Shown piece by piece: positions 6,803 to 15,471 of a stretch of 34,519 nucleotides of DNA. The position numbers and the translations under genes were made by a program. Source of the stretch: Actinomycetales bacterium UBA1416. GTDB taxonomy: Bacteria > Actinomycetota > Actinomycetes > Actinomycetales > Actinomycetaceae. Below the pieces are notes generated by a model, which saw only the letters and a program-made list of their open reading frames with translations, was not told where the DNA came from and made no database searches. Position 1 is the stretch's first letter, and every line of letters begins with the position of its first letter. The stretch is from the NCBI GenBank assembly GCA_002304945.1, contig DBPQ01000135.1, forward strand, positions 2,521 to 37,039, in the 5' to 3' direction.

Positions 6803-8557
6803 GTGAAGACCCAGTCCCATGTCACCGCCCAGCAGCCGTCACGTATGCCGATCGGGAAGTACCGCTCGTTCCACGAGCTGAACCCGATCAGCCTGCCGGA
6901 CCGGCAGTGGCCGTCCCGGCGCATCACGCAGGCGCCGCGGTGGCTGTCCACCGACCTGCGGGACGGCAACCAGTCCCTCATCGAGCCGATGAACCCGGCT
7001 CGCAAGCGCATGATGTTCGACCTCCTGGTCTCGATGGGCTACAAGGAGATCGAGATCGGCTTCCCGTCCGCCTCCCAGACCGACTTCGACTTCGTCCGCT
7101 CCCTCATCGAGGACGGGGCCATCCCCGAGGACGTGACGATCTCCGTCCTCACCCAGTCGCGCGAGGAGCTGATCCACCGGACGATCGACTCCGTGCTCGG
7201 GGCGCCCCGGGCCACGGTCCACCTGTACAACGCGACCGCCCCGGTCTTCCGGGAGATCGTGTTCCGCAACGACCGGGCGGCCACCAGGGACCTCGCCGTG
7301 ACCGGCACCCGGGACGTGATGGCCTACGCGGAGAAGGTGCTGCCCGACGACATGGTGTTCGGGTACGAGTACTCCCCGGAGATCTTCGTCGACACGGAAC
7401 TCGACTTCGCGCTCGAGGTCTGCGAGTCCGTCATGGACACCTGGGAGGTCGGGCCCGGCCGGGAGATCATCCTCAACCTGCCGGCCACCGTGGAGCGCTG
7501 CACGCCCAACGTCTACGCGGACCAGATCGAGTGGATGAGCCGCAACCTGACCCGCCGGGAGCACGTGTGCCTGTCGGTCCACCCCCACAACGACCGGGGG
7601 ACCGCCGTGGCGTCCGCGGAGCTCGCGATGATGGCCGGGGCGGACCGGGTGGAGGGCTGCCTGTTCGGCCAGGGGGAGCGGACCGGCAACGTCGACCTCG
7701 TGACCCTGGCCCTCAACCTGTTCTCGCAGGGCGTGGATCCGCAGGTCGACGTCTCGGACATCGACCACGTGCGCCGCACCGTCGAGCACTGCACGCAGAT
7801 GGACGTCCACCCGCGCCACCCGTACGGGGGCGACCTCGTCTACACGGCGTTCTCCGGCTCCCACCAGGACGCCATCAAGAAGGGCTTCGCGCACCGTACC
7901 GCCCAGGTTGCCGCGGCGGGCAGCGAGGACGCCGTCCCGTGGCAGCTGCCCTACCTGCCCGTGGACCCGCACGACGTCGGCCGCACCTACGAGGCGGTCG
8001 TCCGGGTCAACTCCCAGTCGGGCAAGGGCGGCATCGCCTACCTCATGTCCTCGACCCGCCACCTCGACCTGCCGCGCCGCCTGCAGATCGAGCTCTCCGG
8101 CATCGTGCAGAAGCACACCGACACGTTCGGCGGCGAGATCAGCGCGGACAAGCTCTGGGAGATCTTCGCCGACGAGTACCTGCCCGCGTCCGCGGCCCCG
8201 GGCCTGAGCCCGTGGGGCCGGTTCAAGCTGCGTGGCACCACCGTGACGACGGCGGACGAGGGAAAGCACGCCATCCTCACCGTCACCGTCGTGGAGGACG
8301 GGCAGGAGAAGGTGCTGGCCGCCACGGGCAACGGTCCCATCGACGCTTTCACCGAGGCCCTCAAGCAGCTCGGGGTCGAGGTCCGGGTGCTCGACTACGT
8401 GGAGCACGCCCTCTCCGAGGGTGGGGACGCCTACGCCGCCGCCTACGTGGAGGCCGAGGTGAACGGCCAGGTCCTCTGGGGGGTGGGCATCGACCCGTCC
8501 ATCACCACCGCCTCCTTCAAGGCGATCGTCTCGGCGATCAACCGCGCCGTCCGCTGA
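6803..8557 (+). CDS. leuA: 2-isopropylmalate synthase LeuA
   Basis: LeuA condenses acetyl-CoA with 2-oxoisovalerate, the committed step of leucine synthesis. The 584-residue length is that of the long actinobacterial form. The catalytic TIM barrel shows DLRDGNQ (51-57, metal-binding Asp) and HPHND (260-264, metal-binding His pair), plus GQGERTGN. The C-terminal region (about 440-584) is the allosteric domain that binds leucine in the M. tuberculosis enzyme. GTG 6803 is chosen for the GGAGGAA at 6790-6796 and for the match of MPIGKYRSF near the N-terminus; the frame stays open far upstream. Regulation probably combines leader attenuation with feedback inhibition. Confidence 0.96.
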   Translation: MKTQSHVTAQQPSRMPIGKYRSFHELNPISLPDRQWPSRRITQAPRWLSTDLRDGNQSLIEPMNPARKRMMFDLLVSMGYKEIEIGFPSASQTDFDFVRSLIEDGAIPEDVTISVLTQSREELIHRTIDSVLGAPRATVHLYNATAPVFREIVFRNDRAATRDLAVTGTRDVMAYAEKVLPDDMVFGYEYSPEIFVDTELDFALEVCESVMDTWEVGPGREIILNLPATVERCTPNVYADQIEWMSRNLTRREHVCLSVHPHNDRGTAVASAELAMMAGADRVEGCLFGQGERTGNVDLVTLALNLFSQGVDPQVDVSDIDHVRRTVEHCTQMDVHPRHPYGGDLVYTAFSGSHQDAIKKGFAHRTAQVAAAGSEDAVPWQLPYLPVDPHDVGRTYEAVVRVNSQSGKGGIAYLMSSTRHLDLPRRLQIELSGIVQKHTDTFGGEISADKLWEIFADEYLPASAAPGLSPWGRFKLRGTTVTTADEGKHAILTVTVVEDGQEKVLAATGNGPIDAFTEALKQLGVEVRVLDYVEHALSEGGDAYAAAYVEAEVNGQVLWGVGIDPSITTASFKAIVSAINRAVR

Positions 8558-8586
8558 TTGTCGGCCGGACGGGGCCGCCGTACCCT
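8558..8586 (+). promoter_or_regulatory. Predicted promoter, TTGTCG-17-TACCCT
   Basis: A -35 TTGTCG (8558-8563) begins with the last base region after the leuA stop, with a 17-base spacer and -10 TACCCT (8581-8586). The next ATG (8593) follows after 6 bases, so the transcript would be leaderless or nearly so; GAGGGG lies between the -10 and the ATG. Fit to the sigma-70 consensus is good for this genome. Confidence 0.55.
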
Positions 8587-8592
8587 GAGGGG

Positions 8593-10200
8593 ATGTCCGG
8601 CGGCCCCGTCCTCCCGCTCGTCGACGACGACGCGGCCCGTGCGCTGCACCTCGGCGACCGGTCCGAGGTGCTGTTCCACGCCGAGGCCGACGACGGCGCC
8701 CGCCTCGTCACGCGGCGCCCCTGGCTGCGGGATGCCGGCACCACGATGCGGGCCTTCGAGGCCCGTGCCGCCGATCTCGCGGGGGAGCACACTCATGAGC
8801 GGTGGCGCTTCGCCCAGCTGGTGGTGGGATCCGGCGGGGCGTTCACGGGGCTGCGGATCGTGATCGACTGGAGGGACGACACCGCGCTCGTCAGCGAGGT
8901 GGTGGCGCCCACGGCGGCCCGGGCGCGGCGCGAACTCGACATCCTCGACGAGCACTTCGGACCCCACCGGCGGTTCCCCCCGCTCCGGACCGCGGGCCGC
9001 GCCCTCCTGGCAGTGGCCGCGGGCGCAGCGGTGTGGCTCAGCGCCATGCGGGAACTGCAGGCGACGCCCGCATCCCACGGCGTCGCGGTGGCGATGTACC
9101 TCGCGGTGCTCACGGGGTTCGGCCTGCTCCTGCTGCACGCCATCCTCCGTGGGCTGCCCAGGGGCGGGGTTGTGCGCCGCCTGCAGCCCGCTCACCTCAG
9201 GGCCACGTTGGGATGGGCCTGGCTCGCCGCGGCGACGGTCTTCCTGCTGCGCCCGCCGCGCGAGCCGTACATGGAGTGGCCGCCGGGGTACTGGGCGGCG
9301 CTCGGCGTCACCCTGGCCTTCGGGCTCGCCAGCCTGGCGCCACGTACCCGCGCGCGGCGCGAGCCGTCGTCGCCGGCGCCCCGGTGGCAGGAACTCCCGA
9401 GCGGGGCCTTCCCCGTCGTGGTGCGCCGCGAACCGGAACGGGTGGTCGCCGAGGGCGAGGCGGTGGCGGCCTACTGGCGCACCCGCGGAGGCATCGGGCT
9501 GGAGGAGCCCCAGTGGAACCTCGAGGAGCATTCCTGGCCCTCGGACGTGGGCGAGGTGGCTGTCCAGGCCTACGACACCTGGGACGGCGCGCCGGTGCGG
9601 GTGGTGGAGGCGCGCGCCCACGACCGCACGGTCGTGGTCCGCTCCCATGACGCGCGCACCGCCCTCGCCCTGGCACGTCAGCTCACCGACGCCTGGTTCG
9701 GCGCCAGGGCCGCGGCTCACGGGCCGGAGCCCGCCCGGCGCTCCACGTGGACGGTGGCGGTGGTGGTGGGGTGGCTCGCCGCGCTCACCTTCGCGGTGGG
9801 CTCCGATCTCGGGCCCAGCACCTACGTGTGGCACTGGCCGACCGACTTCGAGGTGGACCACGACTACCCGGTGCTCGCGGCTGCCACCGGGCTCGGCGTG
9901 CTGGTGGCCTGGGGGTGGGCCGTGCGAGAACTCGCGGTCCTCCTCACCTCCGACCTGCCCCGACGCGACTGGCGGCGCTCCGCGCGTCACCTCGCCTGGC
10001 AGGTCGCGGTCACCTGGGTGGGCGTCCAGGTTCTCACCGTCACCCTGCTGCCCCGTCTCGAGGACCTCCACCCCACCGCGCTGACCTCGGGGTGGGTGCT
10101 CGCGGTGGTCAATGGCGTCGTCCTCGTGCTCGCCCTCGCCGTGGTCCTGGTGATCCGACCCGAGTCCCCGCTCGGTACTCCCACCCGTGGGGGAGAATGA
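8593..10200 (+). CDS. Membrane protein of unknown function with internal duplication
   Basis: I do not recognise a named family. The 535 residues form two similar halves, each a soluble segment of about 120 residues followed by four predicted transmembrane helices: soluble about 1-130, helices near 136-152, 163-183, 205-220 and 232-249; soluble about 255-380, helices near 386-402, 427-443, 467-486 and 501-521. The ends of the soluble segments resemble each other: LRIVIDW ... RARRELDILDEHFG (87-123) and VRVVEAR ... LALARQLTDAWFG (335-370). ATG 8593 fits a leaderless promoter. It ends 4 bases before recO and may share its transcript. No catalytic or binding motif is obvious. Confidence 0.75.
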   Translation: MSGGPVLPLVDDDAARALHLGDRSEVLFHAEADDGARLVTRRPWLRDAGTTMRAFEARAADLAGEHTHERWRFAQLVVGSGGAFTGLRIVIDWRDDTALVSEVVAPTAARARRELDILDEHFGPHRRFPPLRTAGRALLAVAAGAAVWLSAMRELQATPASHGVAVAMYLAVLTGFGLLLLHAILRGLPRGGVVRRLQPAHLRATLGWAWLAAATVFLLRPPREPYMEWPPGYWAALGVTLAFGLASLAPRTRARREPSSPAPRWQELPSGAFPVVVRREPERVVAEGEAVAAYWRTRGGIGLEEPQWNLEEHSWPSDVGEVAVQAYDTWDGAPVRVVEARAHDRTVVVRSHDARTALALARQLTDAWFGARAAAHGPEPARRSTWTVAVVVGWLAALTFAVGSDLGPSTYVWHWPTDFEVDHDYPVLAAATGLGVLVAWGWAVRELAVLLTSDLPRRDWRRSARHLAWQVAVTWVGVQVLTVTLLPRLEDLHPTALTSGWVLAVVNGVVLVLALAVVLVIRPESPLGTPTRGGE

Positions 10201-10204
10201 CCGG

Positions 10205-10936
10205 GTGAAGCTCTACCGGGACGAGGCGGTGGTCCTGCACACCCACAAGCTGGGGGAGGCGGACCGGATCGTCACCCTCCTCACCCGGGAGCACGGCCAG
10301 GTCCGGGCGGTGGCGAAGGGGGTGCGGCGGACGTCCTCACGGATCGGGGCACGCCTGGAGCCGTTCAGCCTCGTGGAGGCCCAGCTGCACCGCGGCCGCA
10401 GCCTCGATGTTGTCACCCAGGTGGAGACGATCAACCCCTACGGGCGGCTCCTCGCCGCCGACTACCAGCTCTACACGTGCGCGACCGTGATGGTGGAGAC
10501 CGCCGTCCGCCTGTCCGACGACGCCGGCGAACCCGTCCCGCAGCAGTACCTCCTCCTCGTGGGTGCGCTGCACGCGCTCGCCACCCGGCGCCATGCCCCG
10601 CAGCTCGTGCTGGACTCCTACCTCCTGCGGGCCCTCGCCGTCGCGGGCTGGGCTCCCAGCTTCCACGACTGCGCGGTCTGCGGCACCCCCGGGCCGCACG
10701 CCGCGTTCCACATCGAGGCCGGCGGGGCCGTGTGCCCCGTCTGCCGGCCCCCCGGCTCCGCTGCCCCGGAGGCCGCCACCCTCGAGCTGCTGGGAGCCCT
10801 CCTGTCCGGCCGCTGGGAGGAGGCCGATGCCTCCTCGCAACGCGTGCGCTCTGAGGCCTCCGGGCTGGTCACCGCGTACTTGCAGTGGCACATCGAACGC
10901 CAGCTCCGCTCGATCAGGATGGTGGAACGCACATGA
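10205..10936 (+). CDS. recO: DNA repair protein RecO
   Basis: RecO anneals single strands and, with RecR, loads RecA on SSB-coated gaps. The N-terminal OB fold begins VKLYRDEAVVLHTHKLGE, the standard family opening, followed by ADRIVTLLTREHG. The C-terminal part has a CAVCG ... CPVC zinc-type cluster (about residues 157-181). GTG 10205 is preferred over GTG 10187 because it places GGGGGAG (10189-10194) 10 bases upstream and matches the family N-terminus. The product has 243 residues. The stop overlaps the uppS ATG (ATGA). Confidence 0.93.
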   Translation: MKLYRDEAVVLHTHKLGEADRIVTLLTREHGQVRAVAKGVRRTSSRIGARLEPFSLVEAQLHRGRSLDVVTQVETINPYGRLLAADYQLYTCATVMVETAVRLSDDAGEPVPQQYLLLVGALHALATRRHAPQLVLDSYLLRALAVAGWAPSFHDCAVCGTPGPHAAFHIEAGGAVCPVCRPPGSAAPEAATLELLGALLSGRWEEADASSQRVRSEASGLVTAYLQWHIERQLRSIRMVERT

Positions 10937-11709
10937 GCAACTCCCCGCCCCCGCACCCGTCCGGTGCGCGACCCCCGGCGATCCCCCCGATGTTCGTCCC
11001 ACGGCACGTCGCGATCGTCATGGACGGCAACGGCCGGTGGGCGAACGCGCGGGGCCTGCCCCGGGTCGAGGGTCACAAGGCGGGGGAGGCGGCCCTGCTG
11101 GACGTGGTCGCGGGTGCTATCGAGATCGGCGTGACGCACGTGAGCGCCTACGCATTCTCCACCGAGAACTGGAAGCGGTCCCCCGACGAGGTGCGCTTCC
11201 TCATGGGCTTCAACCGGGACGTGCTGCGCCGCCGCCGGGACACGATGCACGACTGGGGCGTGCGGGTCCGCTGGGCGGGGCGCAGGCCCCGGCTGTGGCG
11301 CTCCGTGATCGCCGAGCTGGAGGAGGCCGAACGCCTCACGGCCGGCAACGACGTCTGCACGCTGACCATGTGCGTCAACTACGGCGGCAGGGCCGAGATC
11401 GTCGACGCCGTGCGCGAGATCGCGGCGGAGGCGCGGGCCGGGCGCATCGACCCGGACCGCATCACGGAGCGGACGGTCGCGCGGCACCTCGACGAGCCGG
11501 AGCTCCCCGACGTCGACCTGTTCATCCGCACCGGGGGCGAACAGCGCATCTCCAACTTCCTGTTGTGGCAGAGCGCGTACGCCGAGATGGTCTTCCTGGA
11601 GGAGCCGTGGCCCGAGGTGGACCGCCGTACCCTATGGCGGGCCGTCGAGATCTACGCCCGGCGTGACCGTCGCTTCGGCGCCGCCGAGGACAGGCCGGCC
11701 GCCACCTGA
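10933..11709 (+). CDS. uppS: Isoprenyl transferase (undecaprenyl/decaprenyl diphosphate synthase)
   Basis: A cis-prenyltransferase that extends farnesyl or geranyl diphosphate with isopentenyl diphosphate to make the lipid carrier for peptidoglycan and other wall polymers. The 258-residue protein shows the catalytic IVMDGNGRWA motif near residues 31-40, AFSTENWKR, and the C-terminal RTGGEQRISNFLLWQ motif. ATG 10933 overlaps the recO stop; the longer open frame upstream is ignored. recO-uppS is a conserved actinobacterial pair. Product chain length cannot be read from the sequence. The end lies 15 bases from the convergent gene at 11725. Confidence 0.95.
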   Translation: MSNSPPPHPSGARPPAIPPMFVPRHVAIVMDGNGRWANARGLPRVEGHKAGEAALLDVVAGAIEIGVTHVSAYAFSTENWKRSPDEVRFLMGFNRDVLRRRRDTMHDWGVRVRWAGRRPRLWRSVIAELEEAERLTAGNDVCTLTMCVNYGGRAEIVDAVREIAAEARAGRIDPDRITERTVARHLDEPELPDVDLFIRTGGEQRISNFLLWQSAYAEMVFLEEPWPEVDRRTLWRAVEIYARRDRRFGAAEDRPAAT

Positions 11710-11724
11710 GCGACCACGACGAGG

Positions 11725-12261
11725 TCAGGCGGCCTCGGCCTCCCCGTCGATGACGGTGAGCTGGGCCCGCGTGGTCGCGCGACGACGTCGCACCACCACC
11801 GTCGCCACCACGATGATGGCCGTGGCCACCATCCCGGCGATCCCCCAGGGGGACCCCGCGGCCGCCGCGAACACCGCGCCCCACACAGCGAACCCGATCG
11901 TCGAGTAGATCGTGGCCCACGCCAGGCATCCGGGGATCATCGCGAGGGTGTAGCGCCACCACGGCATGCGCAGGATGCCCGCCCCGGCGTTGACCATCGT
12001 CTGGAACCCCAGGGTGAGGAACGAGAAGGGGATCACCGCAACGCCCCACCGGTGGATGGCGGCCACGCCCTGGTCGGTGGCGTCGCCGTCGAGCCAGGCG
12101 AGGAGCCGGGTGCGCCACCCCTCCGCCGGCGTGATCCGGCGGATCGCCAGCGAGGTCGCCCAACGGCCCAGCCAGTACGTTCCCTGCGCCCGGAGGAACA
12201 CGACCACCGTCAGGAAGGGAAAGAGGAGCCAGATCGGCCCGTCCGAGAGGAACTCCATCAT
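11725..12261 (-). CDS. DedA/VTT-like membrane protein
   Basis: A small integral membrane protein of 178 residues with hydrophobic segments near residues 8-28, 75-95, 105-130 and 138-160. The segment FSFLTLGFQTMVNAGAGILRMP followed by a Trp-rich helix resembles the DedA/VTT (SNARE-associated) family, whose members act in lipid scrambling or proton-dependent homeostasis; the assignment rests on pattern only. The Met-Met start at 12261 makes an ATGA overlap with the stop of the Fur-family gene upstream, so the two are translated together. The tail is basic and polar. It could also be an unrelated four-helix protein. Confidence 0.65.
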   Translation of the reverse strand: MMEFLSDGPIWLLFPFLTVVVFLRAQGTYWLGRWATSLAIRRITPAEGWRTRLLAWLDGDATDQGVAAIHRWGVAVIPFSFLTLGFQTMVNAGAGILRMPWWRYTLAMIPGCLAWATIYSTIGFAVWGAVFAAAAGSPWGIAGMVATAIIVVATVVVRRRRATTRAQLTVIDGEAEAA

Positions 12262-12650
12262 GAGGCCGCCTCCGCCGCGCACGCCGGGCACAGCCCGAAG
12301 AACTCCAGGCGGTGCTCCACCTGGACGAAACCGTTGGCGGCAGCCAGTTCGGCCGCCCACCGCTCGACCACGTCGCCCTGGAACTCCACCGTGAGCCCGC
12401 AGTTCCGGCAGACGAGGTGGTGGTGGTGGACCGTGCGCCTGCACTGCCGGTACAGGATCTCGCCCTCGGTCCGCAGGGCATCGACCTGCCCGCTGTCGGC
12501 CATCGCCTGCAGGGCGCGGTAGACGGTGGCGAGGCCCACACGCACACCCCGGGCGGCGAGATCGTCGTGGATCTGGCGGGCGGAGCGGAAGTCCGACTGC
12601 CCGGCGAGGAGCTCGAGCACGGCGAGGCGCTGCCGCGTCATCCGCTGCAT
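12258..12650 (-). CDS. zur: Fur-family metalloregulator, probably Zur
   Basis: A dimeric metal-sensing repressor of 130 residues. The winged-helix part has MTRQRLAVLELL, FRSARQIHDDL and VGLATVYRALQ (recognition helix). The metal part has HHHHLVCRNCG and a terminal CPAC, giving the structural CXXC pair, and the histidines of the regulatory site. In actinobacteria the Fur homologue next to glyS is the zinc regulator Zur (FurB), so zinc is the likely effector; this is inference from context. ATG 12650 follows AGGAGG by only 3 bases; GTG 12662 and ATG 12641 are alternatives. It heads a two-gene minus-strand operon and is divergent from glyS. Confidence 0.88.
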   Translation of the reverse strand: MQRMTRQRLAVLELLAGQSDFRSARQIHDDLAARGVRVGLATVYRALQAMADSGQVDALRTEGEILYRQCRRTVHHHHLVCRNCGLTVEFQGDVVERWAAELAAANGFVQVEHRLEFFGLCPACAAEAAS

Positions 12651-12677
12651 GATCCTCCTCACCCGATTCCTGCTGAC

Positions 12678-12773
12678 AGGATACCCGCGAGCGTCAGAAA
12701 GGTCGCGGGCGGGCCGGTCAGGGTGGTCGAGCGCCGCCGGGATTCGGGGCGGTGCCGGTCTGCCGGGTAGCCT
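12678..12773. promoter_or_regulatory. Divergent promoter region between zur and glyS
   Basis: On the minus strand a -10 TATCCT reads from 12683 to 12678, about 20-28 bases before the zur start; no convincing -35 is seen. On the plus strand a -10 TAGCCT (12768-12773) precedes glyS by 50 bases, again with a weak -35. Between the plus -10 and glyS, GGGGAG and CTCCCC (12776-12788) can form a small hairpin near the mRNA 5' end. No clear Zur-box palindrome was found. Confidence 0.35.
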
Positions 12774-12823
12774 GTGGGGAGTCTCCCCGCACCAGCCAGG
12801 GGCGGGACCACGAAAGGAACCCC

Positions 12824-14212
12824 ATGCCCTCCTCCACGCTGGACAACGTCATCGCGCTCGCCAAGCGGCGCGGCTTCGTCTACCCCTGTGGGGAGATCTA
12901 CGGTGGCACGCGGTCCGCCTGGGACTACGGGCCGCTCGGCGTGGAACTCAAGGACAACATCAAGCGCGCCTGGTGGCGGGCCATGGTCACCTCGCGCGAG
13001 GACGTGGTGGGCCTCGACTCCTCGGTCATCCTCCCCACGAAGGTGTGGGAGGCCTCCGGGCACCTTGCCGCCTTCGTCGACCCGCTGGTGGAGTGCACCT
13101 CCTGCCACCGCCGGTTCCGCCAGGACACCCTGCTCGAGGAGTACGCCGAGCGCAAGGGCATGGCGGACGTCACCGGCCTCACCATGGACCTCATCCCGTG
13201 CCCGAACTGCGGCACGCGGGGCCAGTGGACCGAGCCCCGGATGTTCAACGGGCTGCTCAAGACCTACCTCGGCCCGGTCGAGGACGAGTCCGGGCTGCAC
13301 TACCTGCGTCCGGAGACCGCCCAGGGCATCTTCGTGAACTTCGCCAACGTGATGACCACAGCTCGGAAGAAGCCGCCGTTCGGCATCGGGCAGATCGGCA
13401 AGTCGTTCAGAAACGAGATCACGCCGGGCAACTTCATCTTCCGCACCCGCGAGTTCGAGCAGATGGAGATGGAGTTCTTCGTCGAACCCGGCACGGACGA
13501 GGAGTGGCACCAGTACTGGATCGACACCCGCATGGACTGGTACGTGGAGTACGGCCTGTCCCGCGACAACCTCCGCCTCTACGAACACCCGCAGGAGAAG
13601 CTCTCCCACTACTCCAAGCGGACCGTGGACATCGAGTACCGGTTCGGGTTCCAGGGCAGCGAGTGGGGCGAGCTGGAGGGGGTCGCCAACCGCACCGACT
13701 TCGACCTGGGGACGCACGCGAAGCACTCCGGCCAGGAGCTGTCCTACTTCGACGCCGCCAAGGGCGAGCGGTGGGTGCCCTACGTCATCGAGCCCGCGGC
13801 GGGCCTCACCCGGTCCCTCATGGCGTTCCTCGTGGAGGCCTACGACGAGGACGAGGCGCCCAACACGAAGGGCGGGGTGGACAGGCGCACCGTGCTGCGT
13901 CTCGACCCGCGGCTCGCGCCCGTCAAGGCCGCCGTGCTGCCCCTGTCCCGGAACGAGCAGCTGTCCCCGGTGGCCCGTGACCTCGCCGCCGAGCTCCGGA
14001 AGTACTGGAACGTGGACTTCGACGACGCCGGCGCCGTCGGCCGCCGCTACCGCCGCCAGGACGAGGTCGGGACCCCGTTCTGCGTCACCGTGGACTTCGA
14101 CTCCCTCGAGGACCAGGCAGTGACGGTCCGGGACCGGGACACGATGTCCCAGGAGCGCGTGGGCCTCACCCAGGTGCGGGACTACCTGGCGGCGCGCCTC
14201 CCGGGCTGCTGA
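12824..14212 (+). CDS. glyS: Glycyl-tRNA synthetase (single-chain, class II)
   Basis: Charges tRNA-Gly with glycine in an ATP-dependent reaction. At 462 residues it is the alpha2 dimeric form found in actinobacteria. It opens with LAKRRGFVYPCGEIYGG, has a zinc-type CTSC ... CPNC pair between about residues 91 and 130, class II motif 2 FRNEITPGNF ... REFEQME near 195-210, and motif 3 GLTRSLMAFL near 327. The C-terminal anticodon-binding domain follows. ATG 12824 is set by GAAAGGAA at 12812-12819 and the family N-terminus. dusB follows with a one-base gap, so the two are co-transcribed. Confidence 0.97.
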   Translation: MPSSTLDNVIALAKRRGFVYPCGEIYGGTRSAWDYGPLGVELKDNIKRAWWRAMVTSREDVVGLDSSVILPTKVWEASGHLAAFVDPLVECTSCHRRFRQDTLLEEYAERKGMADVTGLTMDLIPCPNCGTRGQWTEPRMFNGLLKTYLGPVEDESGLHYLRPETAQGIFVNFANVMTTARKKPPFGIGQIGKSFRNEITPGNFIFRTREFEQMEMEFFVEPGTDEEWHQYWIDTRMDWYVEYGLSRDNLRLYEHPQEKLSHYSKRTVDIEYRFGFQGSEWGELEGVANRTDFDLGTHAKHSGQELSYFDAAKGERWVPYVIEPAAGLTRSLMAFLVEAYDEDEAPNTKGGVDRRTVLRLDPRLAPVKAAVLPLSRNEQLSPVARDLAAELRKYWNVDFDDAGAVGRRYRRQDEVGTPFCVTVDFDSLEDQAVTVRDRDTMSQERVGLTQVRDYLAARLPGC

Positions 14213-14213
14213 T

Positions 14214-15419
14214 GTGACGCTCGCGATCGGAGCCGTCACCCTCGGCACCCCCGTGGTCCTCGCGCCGATGGCGGGCGTCACCAACCCGCCGTTCCGGCGC
14301 CTGTGCCGCGAGGCGGGCCGCGCCGGCCTGCCCGGCGACGACGTCGCCCCTCGCCCGCCGTACGCCGCGGCCGGGCTGTACGTCAGCGAGATGGTCACCT
14401 CCCGCGCCCTCGTGGAGCGCACGCCGGAGACGATGCGGATGGTCACCCCGGATCCCACCGATCCGGTGCGCTCGGTGCAGCTCTACGGTGTCGACCCGGA
14501 CACGGTGGCGGCCGCCGTCGGCATCCTCGTGCGGGAGGACCTCGCCGACCACGTGGACCTGAACTTCGGGTGCCCCGTGCCGAAGGTGACCCGCAAGGGT
14601 GGGGGAGCGGCCCTGCCGTGGAAGCGCGACCTGTTCGCCGGCATCGTCCGTGGCGCCGTCCGCGCCGCGACCGCCGCCTCGCGGGGCCGTGCGCACGAGG
14701 TGCCGGTCACCGTGAAGATGCGCCTCGGCATCGACGCCGACCACCTCACCTTCCTCGACGCCGCCCGCACCGCCGCGTCGGCGGGCGTGGCAGCCGTCGC
14801 CCTCCACGCCCGCACCGCCGCCCAGTACTACTCCGGCCACGCCGACTGGGAGCAGATCGCCCGGCTCAAGGATGTGGTCGGGGAGGTGCCGGTCCTCGGG
14901 AACGGGGACATCTGGTCCGCGGCGGACGCGCTCGCGATGGTGGAACGCACCGGGTGCGACGGCGTCGTCATCGGGCGGGGGTGCCAGGGGCGCCCCTGGC
15001 TGTTCACCGACGTCGTCGCCGCCTTCCACGGCAGCGGGGTCCGGGTCCAGCCCGGCCTGCGAGAGGTGGCAGCGACGATCCGCCGCCACGCTGAGCTGAT
15101 GGTGGACCACTTCGACGACGAGGGCCGGGCGCTGCGCGAACTCCGCAAGCACATGCCCTGGTACCTCAAGGGTTACCCCGTGGGAGGGGAGGCACGCCAC
15201 CAGCTGGCGCTGGTTGACTCGCTCGCCGACCTCGACGCCAAGCTGGGCGCCCTCGACCTCGACCTCCCGTACCCGGGCGAGGGTGCCGAGGGGCAGCGGG
15301 GACGCGCCGGCAGCCCGAAGCAGCCGAGCCTGCCCCAGGGGTGGCTCGACTCCCCGTACCTGAGCGAGGCGGAACGCACGGGAGTGAGCGGAGCCGAACT
15401 GGACGTGTCCGGGGGCTGA
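14214..15419 (+). CDS. dusB: tRNA-dihydrouridine synthase (DusB family)
   Basis: An FMN enzyme that reduces uridines in the tRNA D loop with NADPH. The TIM barrel starts with VVLAPMAGVTN (15-24), contains the catalytic cysteine in NFGCPVPKVTRKGGG (Cys120), VTVKMRLG, and GNGDIWS followed by DGVVIGRGCQGRPW for FMN phosphate binding. At 401 residues it is longer than typical DusB because of a C-terminal tail of about 70 residues rich in Pro, Gly and Ser. GTG 14214 directly follows the glyS stop (TGATGTGA). glyS-dusB is a frequent actinobacterial pair. Confidence 0.93.
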   Translation: MTLAIGAVTLGTPVVLAPMAGVTNPPFRRLCREAGRAGLPGDDVAPRPPYAAAGLYVSEMVTSRALVERTPETMRMVTPDPTDPVRSVQLYGVDPDTVAAAVGILVREDLADHVDLNFGCPVPKVTRKGGGAALPWKRDLFAGIVRGAVRAATAASRGRAHEVPVTVKMRLGIDADHLTFLDAARTAASAGVAAVALHARTAAQYYSGHADWEQIARLKDVVGEVPVLGNGDIWSAADALAMVERTGCDGVVIGRGCQGRPWLFTDVVAAFHGSGVRVQPGLREVAATIRRHAELMVDHFDDEGRALRELRKHMPWYLKGYPVGGEARHQLALVDSLADLDAKLGALDLDLPYPGEGAEGQRGRAGSPKQPSLPQGWLDSPYLSEAERTGVSGAELDVSGG

Positions 15420-15429
15420 GGCGAGCCGC

Positions 15430-15471
15430 TACGGTTGGTCCATGCGACGGAGGAGCAGGCATGGAACATGA
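15430..15471 (+). promoter_or_regulatory. Predicted promoter and 9-codon upstream ORF before the DUF5995 gene
   Basis: A -10 TACGGT (15430-15435) is followed after 6 bases by ATG 15442. That ATG opens a 9-codon ORF (MRRRSRHGT) ending at TGA 15469-15471, which overlaps the ATG at 15461 in another frame. The ORF covers the Shine-Dalgarno GGAGGAG. No good -35 is seen. It may be a real upstream ORF that affects access to the main start, or the chance reading of a purine-rich ribosome-binding site. Confidence 0.3.

Noticed and set aside
6907..8592. Long plus-strand open frame upstream of and continuous with the gene at 8593
   Set aside because: This part runs out of frame through leuA; only the stretch after ATG 8593 is a credible protein.
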